Shown here in pieces: positions 42,382-50,025 of a stretch of 64,000 bases of DNA (its first letter is position 1; each line of letters starts with the position of its first letter). Made by a program: the position numbers and the translations under genes. Origin of the DNA: Tetzosporium hominis. Its GTDB lineage: Bacteria > Bacillota > Bacilli > Bacillales_A > Planococcaceae. The stretch lies in the NCBI RefSeq assembly GCF_002265435.1, contig NZ_NOKQ01000187.1, positions 1 through 64,000 on the forward strand. The letters are read 5' to 3'. Below the pieces are notes generated by a model. That model saw nothing but the letters and a program-made list of their open reading frames with translations, did not search any database and was not told the origin of the DNA.

Positions 42382-43086
42382 ATGAGTGTTCACATTAGTG
42401 CAAAAAAAGGTGAAATTGCAGATACAATTTTACTTCCAGGAGATCCACTACGTGCAAAGTATATTGCGGATACATTTTTAGAAGATGTTGTTCAATATAA
42501 TGAAGTTCGTAACATGTTTGGTTACACAGGTACATATAAAGGCAAACGCATCTCTGTTCAAGGAACAGGAATGGGTGTTCCTTCTATCGCTATCTATGTA
42601 ACAGAGTTAATGCAAGAATATGATGTGCAAAAATTGATTCGCGTTGGTACGTGTGGCGCGATTCAAAAAGATGTAAAAGTACGTGAGGTCATCTTGGGTC
42701 AAAGTGCTTCCACAGACTCATCATTAAACAAAGTATTGTTAAACGATTTAGCATACGCACCTACTGCAGATTTCGATTTGTTGTACAAAGCTTTTGAAGC
42801 AGGAAAAGAAGCTGGTCTTAACCTTCGTGTAGGAAACATCTTTACAGCTGACTTATTCTACAATGATGAAGCTGACTATAAAAAATGGGCAGATTACGGT
42901 ATTTTAGCAGTTGAGATGGAATCTGCAGCTCTTTACACTTTAGCTGCTAAATTCGGTCGCCAAGCGCTATCAATTTTAACTGTAAGTGATCATATTTTGA
43001 CAGGTGAAGCGACTTCTTCTGAAGAACGACAAACAACATTTAACGATATGATTGTTGTTGCACTCGAAGCTGCTATTCAAGAATAA
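42382..43086 (+). CDS. deoD: Purine-nucleoside phosphorylase, DeoD type
   Basis: 234-residue hexameric-type PNP that splits purine (deoxy)nucleosides with phosphate. Visible motifs are [14 protein letters not shown] (phosphate loop), [32 protein letters not shown], the purine/ribose residues [13 protein letters not shown], and TVSDHI with the catalytic Asp. AAATGAGGTTACAAAG precedes the ATG. Monocistronic with promoter and terminator. Confidence 0.96.
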   Translation: MSVHISAKKGEIADTILLPGDPLRAKYIADTFLEDVVQYNEVRNMFGYTGTYKGKRISVQGTGMGVPSIAIYVTELMQEYDVQKLIRVGTCGAIQKDVKVREVILGQSASTDSSLNKVLLNDLAYAPTADFDLLYKAFEAGKEAGLNLRVGNIFTADLFYNDEADYKKWADYGILAVEMESAALYTLAAKFGRQALSILTVSDHILTGEATSSEERQTTFNDMIVVALEAAIQE

Positions 43087-43090
43087 AATG

Positions 43091-43154
43091 AATTCCGGCT
43101 TCCACTTGAAGCCGGAATTACGTTTTGGACTGTCGACTTGCGCGGCAGTCTTTT
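43091..43154 (+). terminator. Tandem hairpins after deoD
   Basis: A perfect 12-bp stem (43091-43102 with 43108-43119) is followed by a weak T tract. A second 8-bp stem (GACTGTCG at 43128-43135 with 43143-43150) is followed by TTTTATT. Together they terminate deoD ahead of ctpA. Confidence 0.8.
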
Positions 43155-43171
43155 ATTAATGAGGTGAGAAC

Positions 43172-44632
43172 ATGGAACATGAAAATGAACATCAGCAACC
43201 GGAACCAACTCCACCAGTGAAGCGTTCATTCCGCATCAATCCGTTTATCTTTGTCATCGTCCTGTTTCTTACAGCCATTGCCTCTGCGGGCATCACGATG
43301 CTTGCTTTAACTACAGGTGAGGATAAAGTGGCAGAAGTCATTCAACCTACAGAGCGACAAGAGTTTTCAAAACTCTATGATGTCTATGATCAACTGCAGG
43401 AGAAATACTACATGGATTTTGATCAAGAAGAATTGGTCAACGGGGCAATCAATGGGTTGGTGGATGCTCTAGGGGATCCCTATTCGGATTATATGAATGA
43501 AGAAGAAGCGTCCCAATTTGATGAAAGTATCTCATCTAGTTTCCAAGGTATTGGAGCAGAGATTCAAGATCAAAATGGTGTGATTACAGTTGTGTCCCCG
43601 ATTAAAAACTCTCCTGCTGAACGTGCTGGTATTATGCCTAACGATAAAATCATTGCCGTTGACGGTGAAGACATTCGTGGTTTCAGTGCTTCTGAAGCGG
43701 TCATGTTGATTCGCGGGGAAAAAGGAACAGATGTGACATTAACGATCCAGCGCGGTGAAGAACAACCAATTGAACTTACAATCACTCGTGATGATATTCC
43801 AATTGAAACCGTGTATGCTGAAATGTTGGAAGGAAATGTAGCGCACATATCGATTACAAGTTTTTCTAGAGATACGTATCAAGAACTTTTAGCTGCACTC
43901 GAGCAAATGGAATCTGAAGGTATGGAGATGTTGCTTCTAGACGTACGTCAAAATCCAGGTGGACTTTTAGACGTAGCTGTTGATATCGCTTCACTATTTG
44001 TAGAAGAAGGACAACCAGTCCTACAAATCGAACAACAAGGTGAAGCTACGATTTTACCAGCAACAGATGCCGAGAAAGTAACGGTACCGACTGCTGTCAT
44101 CATTGATGAAGGAAGTGCTTCGGCCTCTGAAATCATCGCAGCAGCGCTTAGTGAATCTGCAGACATTCCTGTTGTCGGACTTACTTCATTTGGTAAAGGA
44201 ACTGTACAAAGTGTAGAAGATCTACCAGATGGTTCAAATATAAAGTTAACGACGGCTAAGTGGTTGACGCCAGATGGTAACTGGATTCATGAAAAAGGCG
44301 TTGAGCCGGATCATGAAGTAGCATATCCAGACTATGCATCTCTTGCTCCACTAGATGCTTCCGTGGAACTGAGCGAAGGCTTGCAATCTGAACAAGTAGC
44401 TTCTTTGAAGAAATTTATGGCCGCTATCGGTTATGAAGTGGAATCACAAGATACTAAGTTTGATGCACAGCTTAAGACCCTTGTCGAAGAGTTCCAGCAA
44501 GAGAATGATTTAGAAGTTACAGGAGTGGTGTCAGGCGAGACAACAACTGCGCTGATGAATGCTGTCCGTGAAACTATGCGAACAGAAGATCCACAACTAC
44601 TAAAAGCAATTGAAGTGTTATCAGAACAATAG
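43172..44632 (+). CDS. ctpA: C-terminal processing protease, S41 family
   Basis: 486-residue carboxyl-terminal protease. Domains: cytoplasmic tail, one membrane segment (about 24-46), PDZ (about 115-190, SSFQGIGAEIQDQNG...), S41 catalytic domain with Ser317 in IIDEGSASASEI and Lys in SFGKGTVQS, and a C-terminal peptidoglycan-binding domain (EEFQQENDLEVTGVVSGETT). It acts outside the membrane on protein C-termini. GAGGTGAGAAC precedes the ATG. Confidence 0.95.
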   Translation: MEHENEHQQPEPTPPVKRSFRINPFIFVIVLFLTAIASAGITMLALTTGEDKVAEVIQPTERQEFSKLYDVYDQLQEKYYMDFDQEELVNGAINGLVDALGDPYSDYMNEEEASQFDESISSSFQGIGAEIQDQNGVITVVSPIKNSPAERAGIMPNDKIIAVDGEDIRGFSASEAVMLIRGEKGTDVTLTIQRGEEQPIELTITRDDIPIETVYAEMLEGNVAHISITSFSRDTYQELLAALEQMESEGMEMLLLDVRQNPGGLLDVAVDIASLFVEEGQPVLQIEQQGEATILPATDAEKVTVPTAVIIDEGSASASEIIAAALSESADIPVVGLTSFGKGTVQSVEDLPDGSNIKLTTAKWLTPDGNWIHEKGVEPDHEVAYPDYASLAPLDASVELSEGLQSEQVASLKKFMAAIGYEVESQDTKFDAQLKTLVEEFQQENDLEVTGVVSGETTTALMNAVRETMRTEDPQLLKAIEVLSEQ

Positions 44633-44635
44633 AAC

Positions 44636-44671
44636 GAAGGGGCTGGCTACTTGTAGTCAGCCTTCTTTTTT
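44636..44671 (+). terminator. Terminator of ctpA
   Basis: The stem GGCTGGCTAC (44641-44650) with GTAGTCAGCC (44653-44662), extended by GAA/TTC, is followed by TTCTTTTTTC. Confidence 0.85.
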
Positions 44672-44688
44672 CGGGAGGAGGAGACTTT

Positions 44689-45837
44689 ATGAAATATGTT
44701 TACTTATTAAGTGGATTTTTAGGAAGTGGTAAAACGACTTTATTAGTCAAATTTATCGAACATCTTAAAAATAAAGGATTGCGGCCGGCAGTTATCATGA
44801 ATGAACTGGGAGCACTCGGCTTTGATTCGGAGGCTGTAGAAGGAGATGTACCCCTCAGAGAGTTGTTAGATGGATGCATTTGCTGTTCACCTGCTGAAAA
44901 AACAGAAGCACAAATACAACAAATTCTCTATCAAGAAGAGTTTGATGTATTACTCATTGAGACAACAGGTGCCGCGCATCCGGTTGCTTCATTAGATGTT
45001 ATCTTATCTCCATTGTTTGCAGATCAGTTTGACTTAAAAGGTATTTTAACCGTAATTGATGCGAAACGATTTTTACAAAGAGATACACTACCTATTCAGA
45101 CAAAAGCGTTGTATCTTGAGCAAATACGACATGCGCATACACTTATTGTGAATAAAACAGATCTGATTAATGAAGAAGAATTGAGTGAGCTTCAGTTCAC
45201 GCTGAAACAATTGAACAACACGGCCGAGATCATTGAAGCGCAGCATGCGGCAATTGATTTTGAACAATTGACAAGTTCGACTAAGGATACTACTCCGCAC
45301 TTACCGTCCCGTATAGGAAAAGAACTGCGACTAGGGTCTCGTCTCGATAGTTTAGAGCACCCCTATCCTCAATACGTGGTAGAAGAATGGGTCCAATCGT
45401 TACCAGATTCCGTTTACCGGATTAAAGGCTATGTTCAGCTCCCATCTACGACTCATCCTCATTTATTTCAATATTCTTATGGGATGACTCAGTGGATGGC
45501 AGAGGATGTCAAAGTGAAGACGCAACTTGTATTAATTGGAGAGAATATTAAGACCGCTCCCTCACTAGAAGCATTTTCTCTTAAAAGCCTCCTTGAATTG
45601 TTATACCCCGGTAGAGATCGTGTATCTGAATTGATAACAATGACGGAGATTCATCAGTTCCTTGATGAAGAGCTTTTAGATGTTAGAACGCATCCTCGAA
45701 CACGTTTTAACCTGGAGACGAAACGTAATCAAATTGAAGAGAAGGTAAAAAAATTAGACTGTTCTAATTGGCAAGAAAAGCACTTTCTCGACTTTGTTAC
45801 TAAGAGATACGAACACTTGTCAACACACTCAAACTAG
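44689..45837 (+). CDS. CobW/COG0523 family GTPase
   Basis: 382-residue G3E GTPase. Walker A GFLGSGKTT (9-17), NELGALGFDSEAVEG switch, the metal motif Cys63-Ile-Cys65-Cys66 (DGCICCSP), Walker B-like DVLLIETTGAAHP, and NKTD for guanine. The C-terminal half is the CobW_C domain. COG0523 proteins act as metallochaperones, often for zinc. No Zur box is visible upstream, so zinc control is unproven. GGGAGGAGGAG precedes the ATG. Confidence 0.88.
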   Translation: MKYVYLLSGFLGSGKTTLLVKFIEHLKNKGLRPAVIMNELGALGFDSEAVEGDVPLRELLDGCICCSPAEKTEAQIQQILYQEEFDVLLIETTGAAHPVASLDVILSPLFADQFDLKGILTVIDAKRFLQRDTLPIQTKALYLEQIRHAHTLIVNKTDLINEEELSELQFTLKQLNNTAEIIEAQHAAIDFEQLTSSTKDTTPHLPSRIGKELRLGSRLDSLEHPYPQYVVEEWVQSLPDSVYRIKGYVQLPSTTHPHLFQYSYGMTQWMAEDVKVKTQLVLIGENIKTAPSLEAFSLKSLLELLYPGRDRVSELITMTEIHQFLDEELLDVRTHPRTRFNLETKRNQIEEKVKKLDCSNWQEKHFLDFVTKRYEHLSTHSN

Positions 45838-45886
45838 CAATACCCTTCCTCATTGGAAAAACCTCTCAACAGAAGGTCCAATCTTA

Positions 45887-46030
45887 CCGGATTTCTTTCT
45901 GAATTGGTCCTGTTGGACGAGCCTTTCAATCAGAGGTCTTTGATGAAAAGAAATGGGCGGAGAAGTATAGGTCTCTTTCAGTAGAAGTGGATATTAAGGT
46001 AACTGTGCGAGATTCAGGAATTATGGATTG
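45887..46030 (+). pseudogene. Possible remnant of a Ger(x)C-like gene end
   Basis: An open frame follows an in-frame TGA and ends with TGA near 46030. It reads IGPVGRAFQSEVFDEKKWAE and then KYRSLSVEVDIKVTVRDSGI followed by MD. The end resembles the C-terminus of Ger(x)C spore-germination lipoproteins (W-E-x-YP-x-VDVxVxVxxTGL). A similar phrase (IGKTSQQKV) occurs in another frame just upstream, hinting at frameshift decay. No start or ribosome site. The resemblance is weak. Confidence 0.25.
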
Positions 46031-46063
46031 AAAAAACCACGTGTCATGCGACATGTGGTTTTC
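46031..46063 (-). terminator. Terminator of the MATE gene
   Basis: A 13-bp stem (46033-46045 with 46050-46062, one G-T pair) with ATGC loop includes the MATE stop. On the minus strand it is followed by a T tract (plus-strand AAAAAA at 46031-46036). Confidence 0.85.
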
Positions 46064-47387
46064 TTTGCACAATTAGTAAACGAATTGATAGGGTAATGGC
46101 TCCAGCAGTAAGACCTGCAATCAGACCGACCCAGTACCCATATTGAGCAAACTCTGTATAGGTAGCCAGTATGTAGCCTAAAGGTAAGCCGATTACCCAA
46201 TAAGAGATGATGGCCATAATGAATGTGATCTTGACATCTTTATAGCCACGAAGCGCTCCTTGAACCGGTGCTTGAATAGCGTCAGACAATTGGAATAAGG
46301 CAGCAAACACTAGAAACTGAACAGCATAAGCAACAACTGTTGCGTCATCTGTATAGAATCCTGAGATTTGTTCACGGAAGAAATACAGGATGGATGCTGA
46401 GATAAAGCTGACTCCTACTGCTAGCGATACGGCTAGCCATGCATAATGTTTCGCTTCGTTTCGGTTTCCTGCACCTACAGCTTGACCGACGACAATGGTC
46501 GCTCCCATAGCAATAGATAACGGTATCATATAGAGCAGTGACGTAAAGTTTAAAGCGATCTGATGAGCAGACAACACTTCGGTCGAGTAATTCGTCATTA
46601 CGAGAGTAACGGCTGAGAAGATGGTCGTCTCAGCAAAAATAGACAATCCGATTGGAACACCCATCGCGACAATCGTCCAAATTCTCTTCTTCTGCACTCC
46701 GACAAAACCACTGAAGATCTGGTACTCTCTTATAGAAGGCAACAATACGATCAAGCTTATAGTTATAGCTAATACCAGCCAGTAGGTGAGCGCGGAAGCA
46801 AGTGCAGCTCCTTGTCCCCCAAGCTCAGGAGCACCCCAGTTTCCAAAAATAAACAAGTAGTTTAAAAAGATATTGATAGGAGCCGATAGCAAGGTGATGA
46901 ACATGGTGACTCGAGTCAGACCTAAAGCATCTATAAATCCTCGGAGTACACTATAAATAAAGAGAGGTACTAGTCCAATGGAAATCGTCTTCATGTAAGC
47001 AATCGCGATTTCGCGTTCGATTGCTGTAACATCCATTGCGTTGACTACAGGTTCTGCAAGAGTAAACACCAAGATATAGACTAGTAAAGACATTCCAATG
47101 GCTACAAGTATTCCTTGTTGAACAGACGGGCGAACCTGGTCTTTTTTATTTCCACCTATGTAATGTGCTACGATAGGCGTTATACTAATAAGGATGCCAG
47201 TCAGACCTGTATAAACAGGCACCCAAAGCGACGACCCGATTGAAACGCCTGCCAAGTGACCGATGTCGTATTGACTGGTCATTAAGATATCGAAAAAAGT
47301 CATAAGGTAGAGAAAAACTTGCGTAATTAAAATGGGAGTGACGATGAGGGCTAAAGTCTTCAAATATCTTGGCAATGAATTCGCCAT
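46044..47387 (-). CDS. MATE family exporter (NorM-like)
   Basis: 447-residue membrane protein with twelve predicted segments in two homologous halves. N-terminal half signature: LMTFFDILMTSQYDIGHLAGVSIGSSLWVP; second half: AHQIALNFTSLLYMIPLSIAMGATIVVGQAVGAG. These are the classical MATE motifs. Exports cationic drugs in exchange for Na+ or H+. Its start is 42 bp from murG on the opposite strand, so the promoters must overlap or lie in this short gap. Confidence 0.92.
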   Translation of the reverse strand: MANSLPRYLKTLALIVTPILITQVFLYLMTFFDILMTSQYDIGHLAGVSIGSSLWVPVYTGLTGILISITPIVAHYIGGNKKDQVRPSVQQGILVAIGMSLLVYILVFTLAEPVVNAMDVTAIEREIAIAYMKTISIGLVPLFIYSVLRGFIDALGLTRVTMFITLLSAPINIFLNYLFIFGNWGAPELGGQGAALASALTYWLVLAITISLIVLLPSIREYQIFSGFVGVQKKRIWTIVAMGVPIGLSIFAETTIFSAVTLVMTNYSTEVLSAHQIALNFTSLLYMIPLSIAMGATIVVGQAVGAGNRNEAKHYAWLAVSLAVGVSFISASILYFFREQISGFYTDDATVVAYAVQFLVFAALFQLSDAIQAPVQGALRGYKDVKITFIMAIISYWVIGLPLGYILATYTEFAQYGYWVGLIAGLTAGAITLSIRLLIVQRKPHVA

Positions 47388-47429
47388 GAGTGAGCACGTC
47401 CTTTATGATGATCTTGGAGGTTGGATTTT

Positions 47430-48500
47430 ATGAAAACACTATTTTTAACAGGCGGTGGAACTGCCGGCCATGTTTCTTTAAACTTAGCCATTATACCAGA
47501 ACTAGAGAAGAAGGGCTATGCCGTCCATTATATCGGTTCTGCAAACAGCATTGAACAAGAACTAGTACAGGAATACTATCCCCATGTACCGTTCCACAGC
47601 ATTTCTACAGGAAAGTTACGCCGCTACCTTTCCATTGAAAATATAAAAGATCCGTTTAAAGTACTTGCAGGTGTGGGTCAGTCAGTTCAACTCATGCTTA
47701 ATTATAAGCCTGTTGCAGTATTTTCTAAAGGTGGTTTTGTTTCAGTTCCTGTTGCTTTGGCAGCGAAGCTTACAAACAAACCACTCGTGATTCACGAATC
47801 CGATATGAGCCCTGGTTTAGCTAATAAGATTGCGTCTCGCTTTGCCAAGACTGTTTTGACGGTGTTTGATAACACAGCAAAGCATTTTCCTGGTAAAGGC
47901 ATAGCCGTTGGACCAATCATTCGTCCAGAACTATTTAGTGGTTCAAGGGAAAAGGGTTTAGCACAACTTGGATTTACAAAAGAACTTCCCGTGTTATTGA
48001 TTATGGGTGGGAGTCAAGGATCTGCTAAAATCAATCAATTGGTCAGAGAGACAAGAAAGCAATTGGTGGATTCTTTTCAAATCATTCATTTAGCTGGTAA
48101 AGGGCATGTGGAAGTGGGAGAGTGGTCGCACCCAAACTACCGAATTTTTGAGTTTGTGACAGATGAATTATCTAATTTCTTAGCGACCACAGATTTTATC
48201 ATCTCCCGTGCTGGTTCCAATGCGATATTTGAATTTTTAGCTCTTCAAAAACCTATGTATTTGATTCCTCTCTCTAAAAAAGCGAGTCGAGGAGATCAAG
48301 TGGAAAATGCGCATTATTTTGCTGCAAAGGGTTATGCCGTCATGACTGAAGAAGATTTATTAACAGCAGAGGAATTTACTGGTGCCATTCAGGAGCTTGT
48401 GACACGTCAAGAGAAAATACGCCGTAACCAACAACAGGCGGCTAGTTCGCCATCTCCAGAAGCGTTTGTCACTCTATTAGAACAACAGTGGAATAAATAG
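47430..48500 (+). CDS. murG: Undecaprenyl-PP-MurNAc-pentapeptide GlcNAc transferase
   Basis: 356-residue GT-B glycosyltransferase that makes lipid II on the inner face of the membrane. N-terminal glycine loop FLTGGGTAGHV (residues 5-15), second loop FSKGGFVSVPVALAA, GGSQGSAKIN, and the UDP-GlcNAc region SRAGSNAIFEFLALQKPMYLIPL with SRGDQVENA. Closest in style to the staphylococcal MurG, which is also outside the dcw cluster. GGAGG is 9 nt before ATG 47430; TTG 47421 is too close. Confidence 0.93.
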   Translation: MKTLFLTGGGTAGHVSLNLAIIPELEKKGYAVHYIGSANSIEQELVQEYYPHVPFHSISTGKLRRYLSIENIKDPFKVLAGVGQSVQLMLNYKPVAVFSKGGFVSVPVALAAKLTNKPLVIHESDMSPGLANKIASRFAKTVLTVFDNTAKHFPGKGIAVGPIIRPELFSGSREKGLAQLGFTKELPVLLIMGGSQGSAKINQLVRETRKQLVDSFQIIHLAGKGHVEVGEWSHPNYRIFEFVTDELSNFLATTDFIISRAGSNAIFEFLALQKPMYLIPLSKKASRGDQVENAHYFAAKGYAVMTEEDLLTAEEFTGAIQELVTRQEKIRRNQQQAASSPSPEAFVTLLEQQWNK

Positions 48501-48530
48501 AAAAGGCTGCTCGGATGAGCAGCCTTTTTA
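48501..48530. terminator. Bidirectional terminator between murG and the GNAT gene
   Basis: A perfect 12-bp stem (48501-48512 with 48517-48528) with loop GGAT and A/T tracts on both sides serves both converging genes. Confidence 0.9.
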
Positions 48531-49073
48531 CATTGCTTGTTCTTCTTGATTCTGTTGTTGCAGCATATAGAACATGAACATATCTTTTGAGATACAATAG
48601 AGGTCATAGACTTCTTGTTCACGGTTGATCTCTTGGTAGAGCGCAGAATATAAGTCATTTGCTTCGACTGCATACGGTAACTTCGCAGCGGCACGAAGAC
48701 TCTTTTCATTTGATTTGCGGATACGCATGAATACTTTTTCAATCTCTAATTCGAAAAACAATTCGCTAAGGAACTGCTCTTTTGCTTTAGAGTTGTAGCC
48801 AAGACCCTGGAAAGGCGTGCCGATCCAAGTGCCTAAGAATCCAGCATTTTGTTGTACGTCAAACAAGTTGATCGTACCTATAGGTTGGCCAAAGTCACTC
48901 AGAATAGTGCGTGAGATGACCGTACCTTGGTCTTCTTCTTCCATAAGTGCTTTTGTGCTAAAGAGATACTCTTCCGCAGAAGCGGCTTTATGGCGAACAA
49001 ACTTCATCACTGACGGGTCGGACATGAGCTCATATAGAGCGTGGCAGTCTTGTAAATCGCGTCGTTTTAGCAA
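48528..49073 (-). CDS. GNAT family N-acetyltransferase
   Basis: 181-residue acetyltransferase of the RimJ/RimL-like GNAT group. It begins LKRRDLQDCHALYELMSDPSVMKFV; the acetyl-CoA loop region is TWIGTPFQGLGYNSKAKEQFL (Q/GxGY variant), followed by VFMRIRKSNEKSLRAAAKL. The open frame runs upstream to 49190, but GGGAGGAAG spaces TTG 49073, and the upstream part would read through a palindrome and a tRNA-arm-like stem. Target unknown. It ends in the murG terminator. Confidence 0.8.
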   Translation of the reverse strand: MLKRRDLQDCHALYELMSDPSVMKFVRHKAASAEEYLFSTKALMEEEDQGTVISRTILSDFGQPIGTINLFDVQQNAGFLGTWIGTPFQGLGYNSKAKEQFLSELFFELEIEKVFMRIRKSNEKSLRAAAKLPYAVEANDLYSALYQEINREQEVYDLYCISKDMFMFYMLQQQNQEEQAM

Positions 49074-49089
49074 TTCAATCTTCCTCCCA

Positions 49090-49105
49090 AACCGGTATAC
49101 CGGTT
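49090..49105 (-). promoter_or_regulatory. 16-bp perfect palindrome before the GNAT gene
   Basis: AACCGGTATACCGGTT is perfectly self-complementary and ends a few bases before the GNAT ribosome site. It fits an operator for a dimeric repressor or an RNA stem in the leader. Confidence 0.6.
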
Positions 49106-49139
49106 CCTGAAATTTTTCATTTTGTGCTGCATAAAAAAT

Positions 49140-49162
49140 TTCGGGGTAGGAATCGAACCTAC
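49140..49162 (-). other. tRNA T-arm-like stem
   Basis: On the minus strand GTAGG-TTCGATT-CCTAC has a canonical 5-bp T-stem and a canonical T-loop (TTCRANY), followed by CCCGAAA and TTTTTT. No matching acceptor 5' strand, D-arm or anticodon arm can be found upstream, so no tRNA gene is called. It may be a tRNA 3' fragment or a leader hairpin. Confidence 0.35.
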
Positions 49163-49286
49163 TAGAACCAATCGCGTGGTGGCGCACCATTTGCCTTCCC
49201 TATCAAACTATAGAATTTTATGTTGCTAGAAAAATATACATTATTTTTTTCGAATTGAAAAGTGAAAAATACGTGAACATAAAAAC

Positions 49287-49315
49287 TTGAATCCTAGTAC
49301 CTAAATTCGTACGAT
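49287..49315 (+). promoter_or_regulatory. Candidate promoter of arlRS
   Basis: TTGAAT (49287-49292), 17 bp, TACGAT (49310-49315), about 45 nt upstream of the GTG start. Confidence 0.4.
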
Positions 49316-49359
49316 TAAGCTAGACCAAATACGTAATTAAAGAAGGCAGGTGAGCGACT

Positions 49360-50025
49360 GTGGCACGCATATTATTTGTTGAAGATGAGCCGAATATTGC
49401 AAGGTTCGTAAAGCTAGAACTGGAGCATGAAGGCTTTACAGTGGATCATAAGCTAGATGGTCGAGATGGGTACGAATTATTCCGAAATAATAAATACGAT
49501 GTCGTCTTGTTGGATGTTATGGTACCCGGACTCAACGGGATGGAACTGACTAGACGGATTCGTAAGACCTCGACGATACCTATATTACTAGTAACGGCTC
49601 GAGACGCTGTTATGGACAGAGTTTCAGGTCTTGAAGCGGGTGCGGATGATTACATCGTAAAACCATTTGCGATTGAAGAACTACTTGCTAGAATACGTGC
49701 CATTCTTCGTAGAGTTGAGACGACAAGTTCTCCTACTAATGAAACCTTTTTCATAGACGAAAAAGCCCGTAAAGTCGTAGCAGAAGGAAATGAAATCGAA
49801 TTGACCAAGACGGAATTTGATTTGTTGCTTTATTTTGTGAATCACCCAAATCGCGCGTTGACTCGGTCACAGATCATAGAACATGTATGGGGATTTGATG
49901 CGGAAGCGGAGACGAATGTTGTCGATGTCTATGTGCGTCATCTCCGTAAAAAACTCCCGCAAAACATTAGTGAAGCCCTGCAGACTGTAAGAGGGATTGG
50001 ATATATGTATGAAGTGGAAGCCTAA
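49360..50025 (+). CDS. arlR: OmpR-family response regulator, ArlR-like
   Basis: 221-residue two-component regulator. Receiver domain with acidic pair in VEDEPN, phospho-acceptor Asp52 (DVVLLDVMVPGLNGMEL), conserved Thr/Lys in LLVTARD and VKPF. C-terminal winged helix (LTKTEFDLLLYFVNHPNRALTRSQIIEHVWG... ETNVVDVYVRHLRKKL). The ETNVVDVYVRHLR stretch is very like staphylococcal ArlR. The start is GTG behind GCAGGTGAG. It overlaps the kinase gene. Position near murG and odhA also matches S. aureus. Confidence 0.9.
   Translation: MARILFVEDEPNIARFVKLELEHEGFTVDHKLDGRDGYELFRNNKYDVVLLDVMVPGLNGMELTRRIRKTSTIPILLVTARDAVMDRVSGLEAGADDYIVKPFAIEELLARIRAILRRVETTSSPTNETFFIDEKARKVVAEGNEIELTKTEFDLLLYFVNHPNRALTRSQIIEHVWGFDAEAETNVVDVYVRHLRKKLPQNISEALQTVRGIGYMYEVEA

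Noticed and set aside
44633-44688. Zur-controlled zinc operon at the CobW GTPase
   Set aside because: No Zur-type palindrome is visible upstream and ctpA is separated by a terminator.
49074-49190. N-terminal extension of the GNAT protein
   Set aside because: It would translate the tRNA-like stem and the palindrome and lacks a ribosome site; TTG 49073 has GGGAGG at correct spacing.
49138-49212. Complete tRNA gene on the minus strand
   Set aside because: Only the T-arm is canonical; no acceptor partner, D-arm or anticodon stem can be built in the expected places.
49141-49212. T-box riboswitch (GGTG...CCACCACGCG resembles the T-box core)
   Set aside because: The exact T-box sequence is missing, the available leader is too short for stem I, and the gene is not an amino-acid gene.
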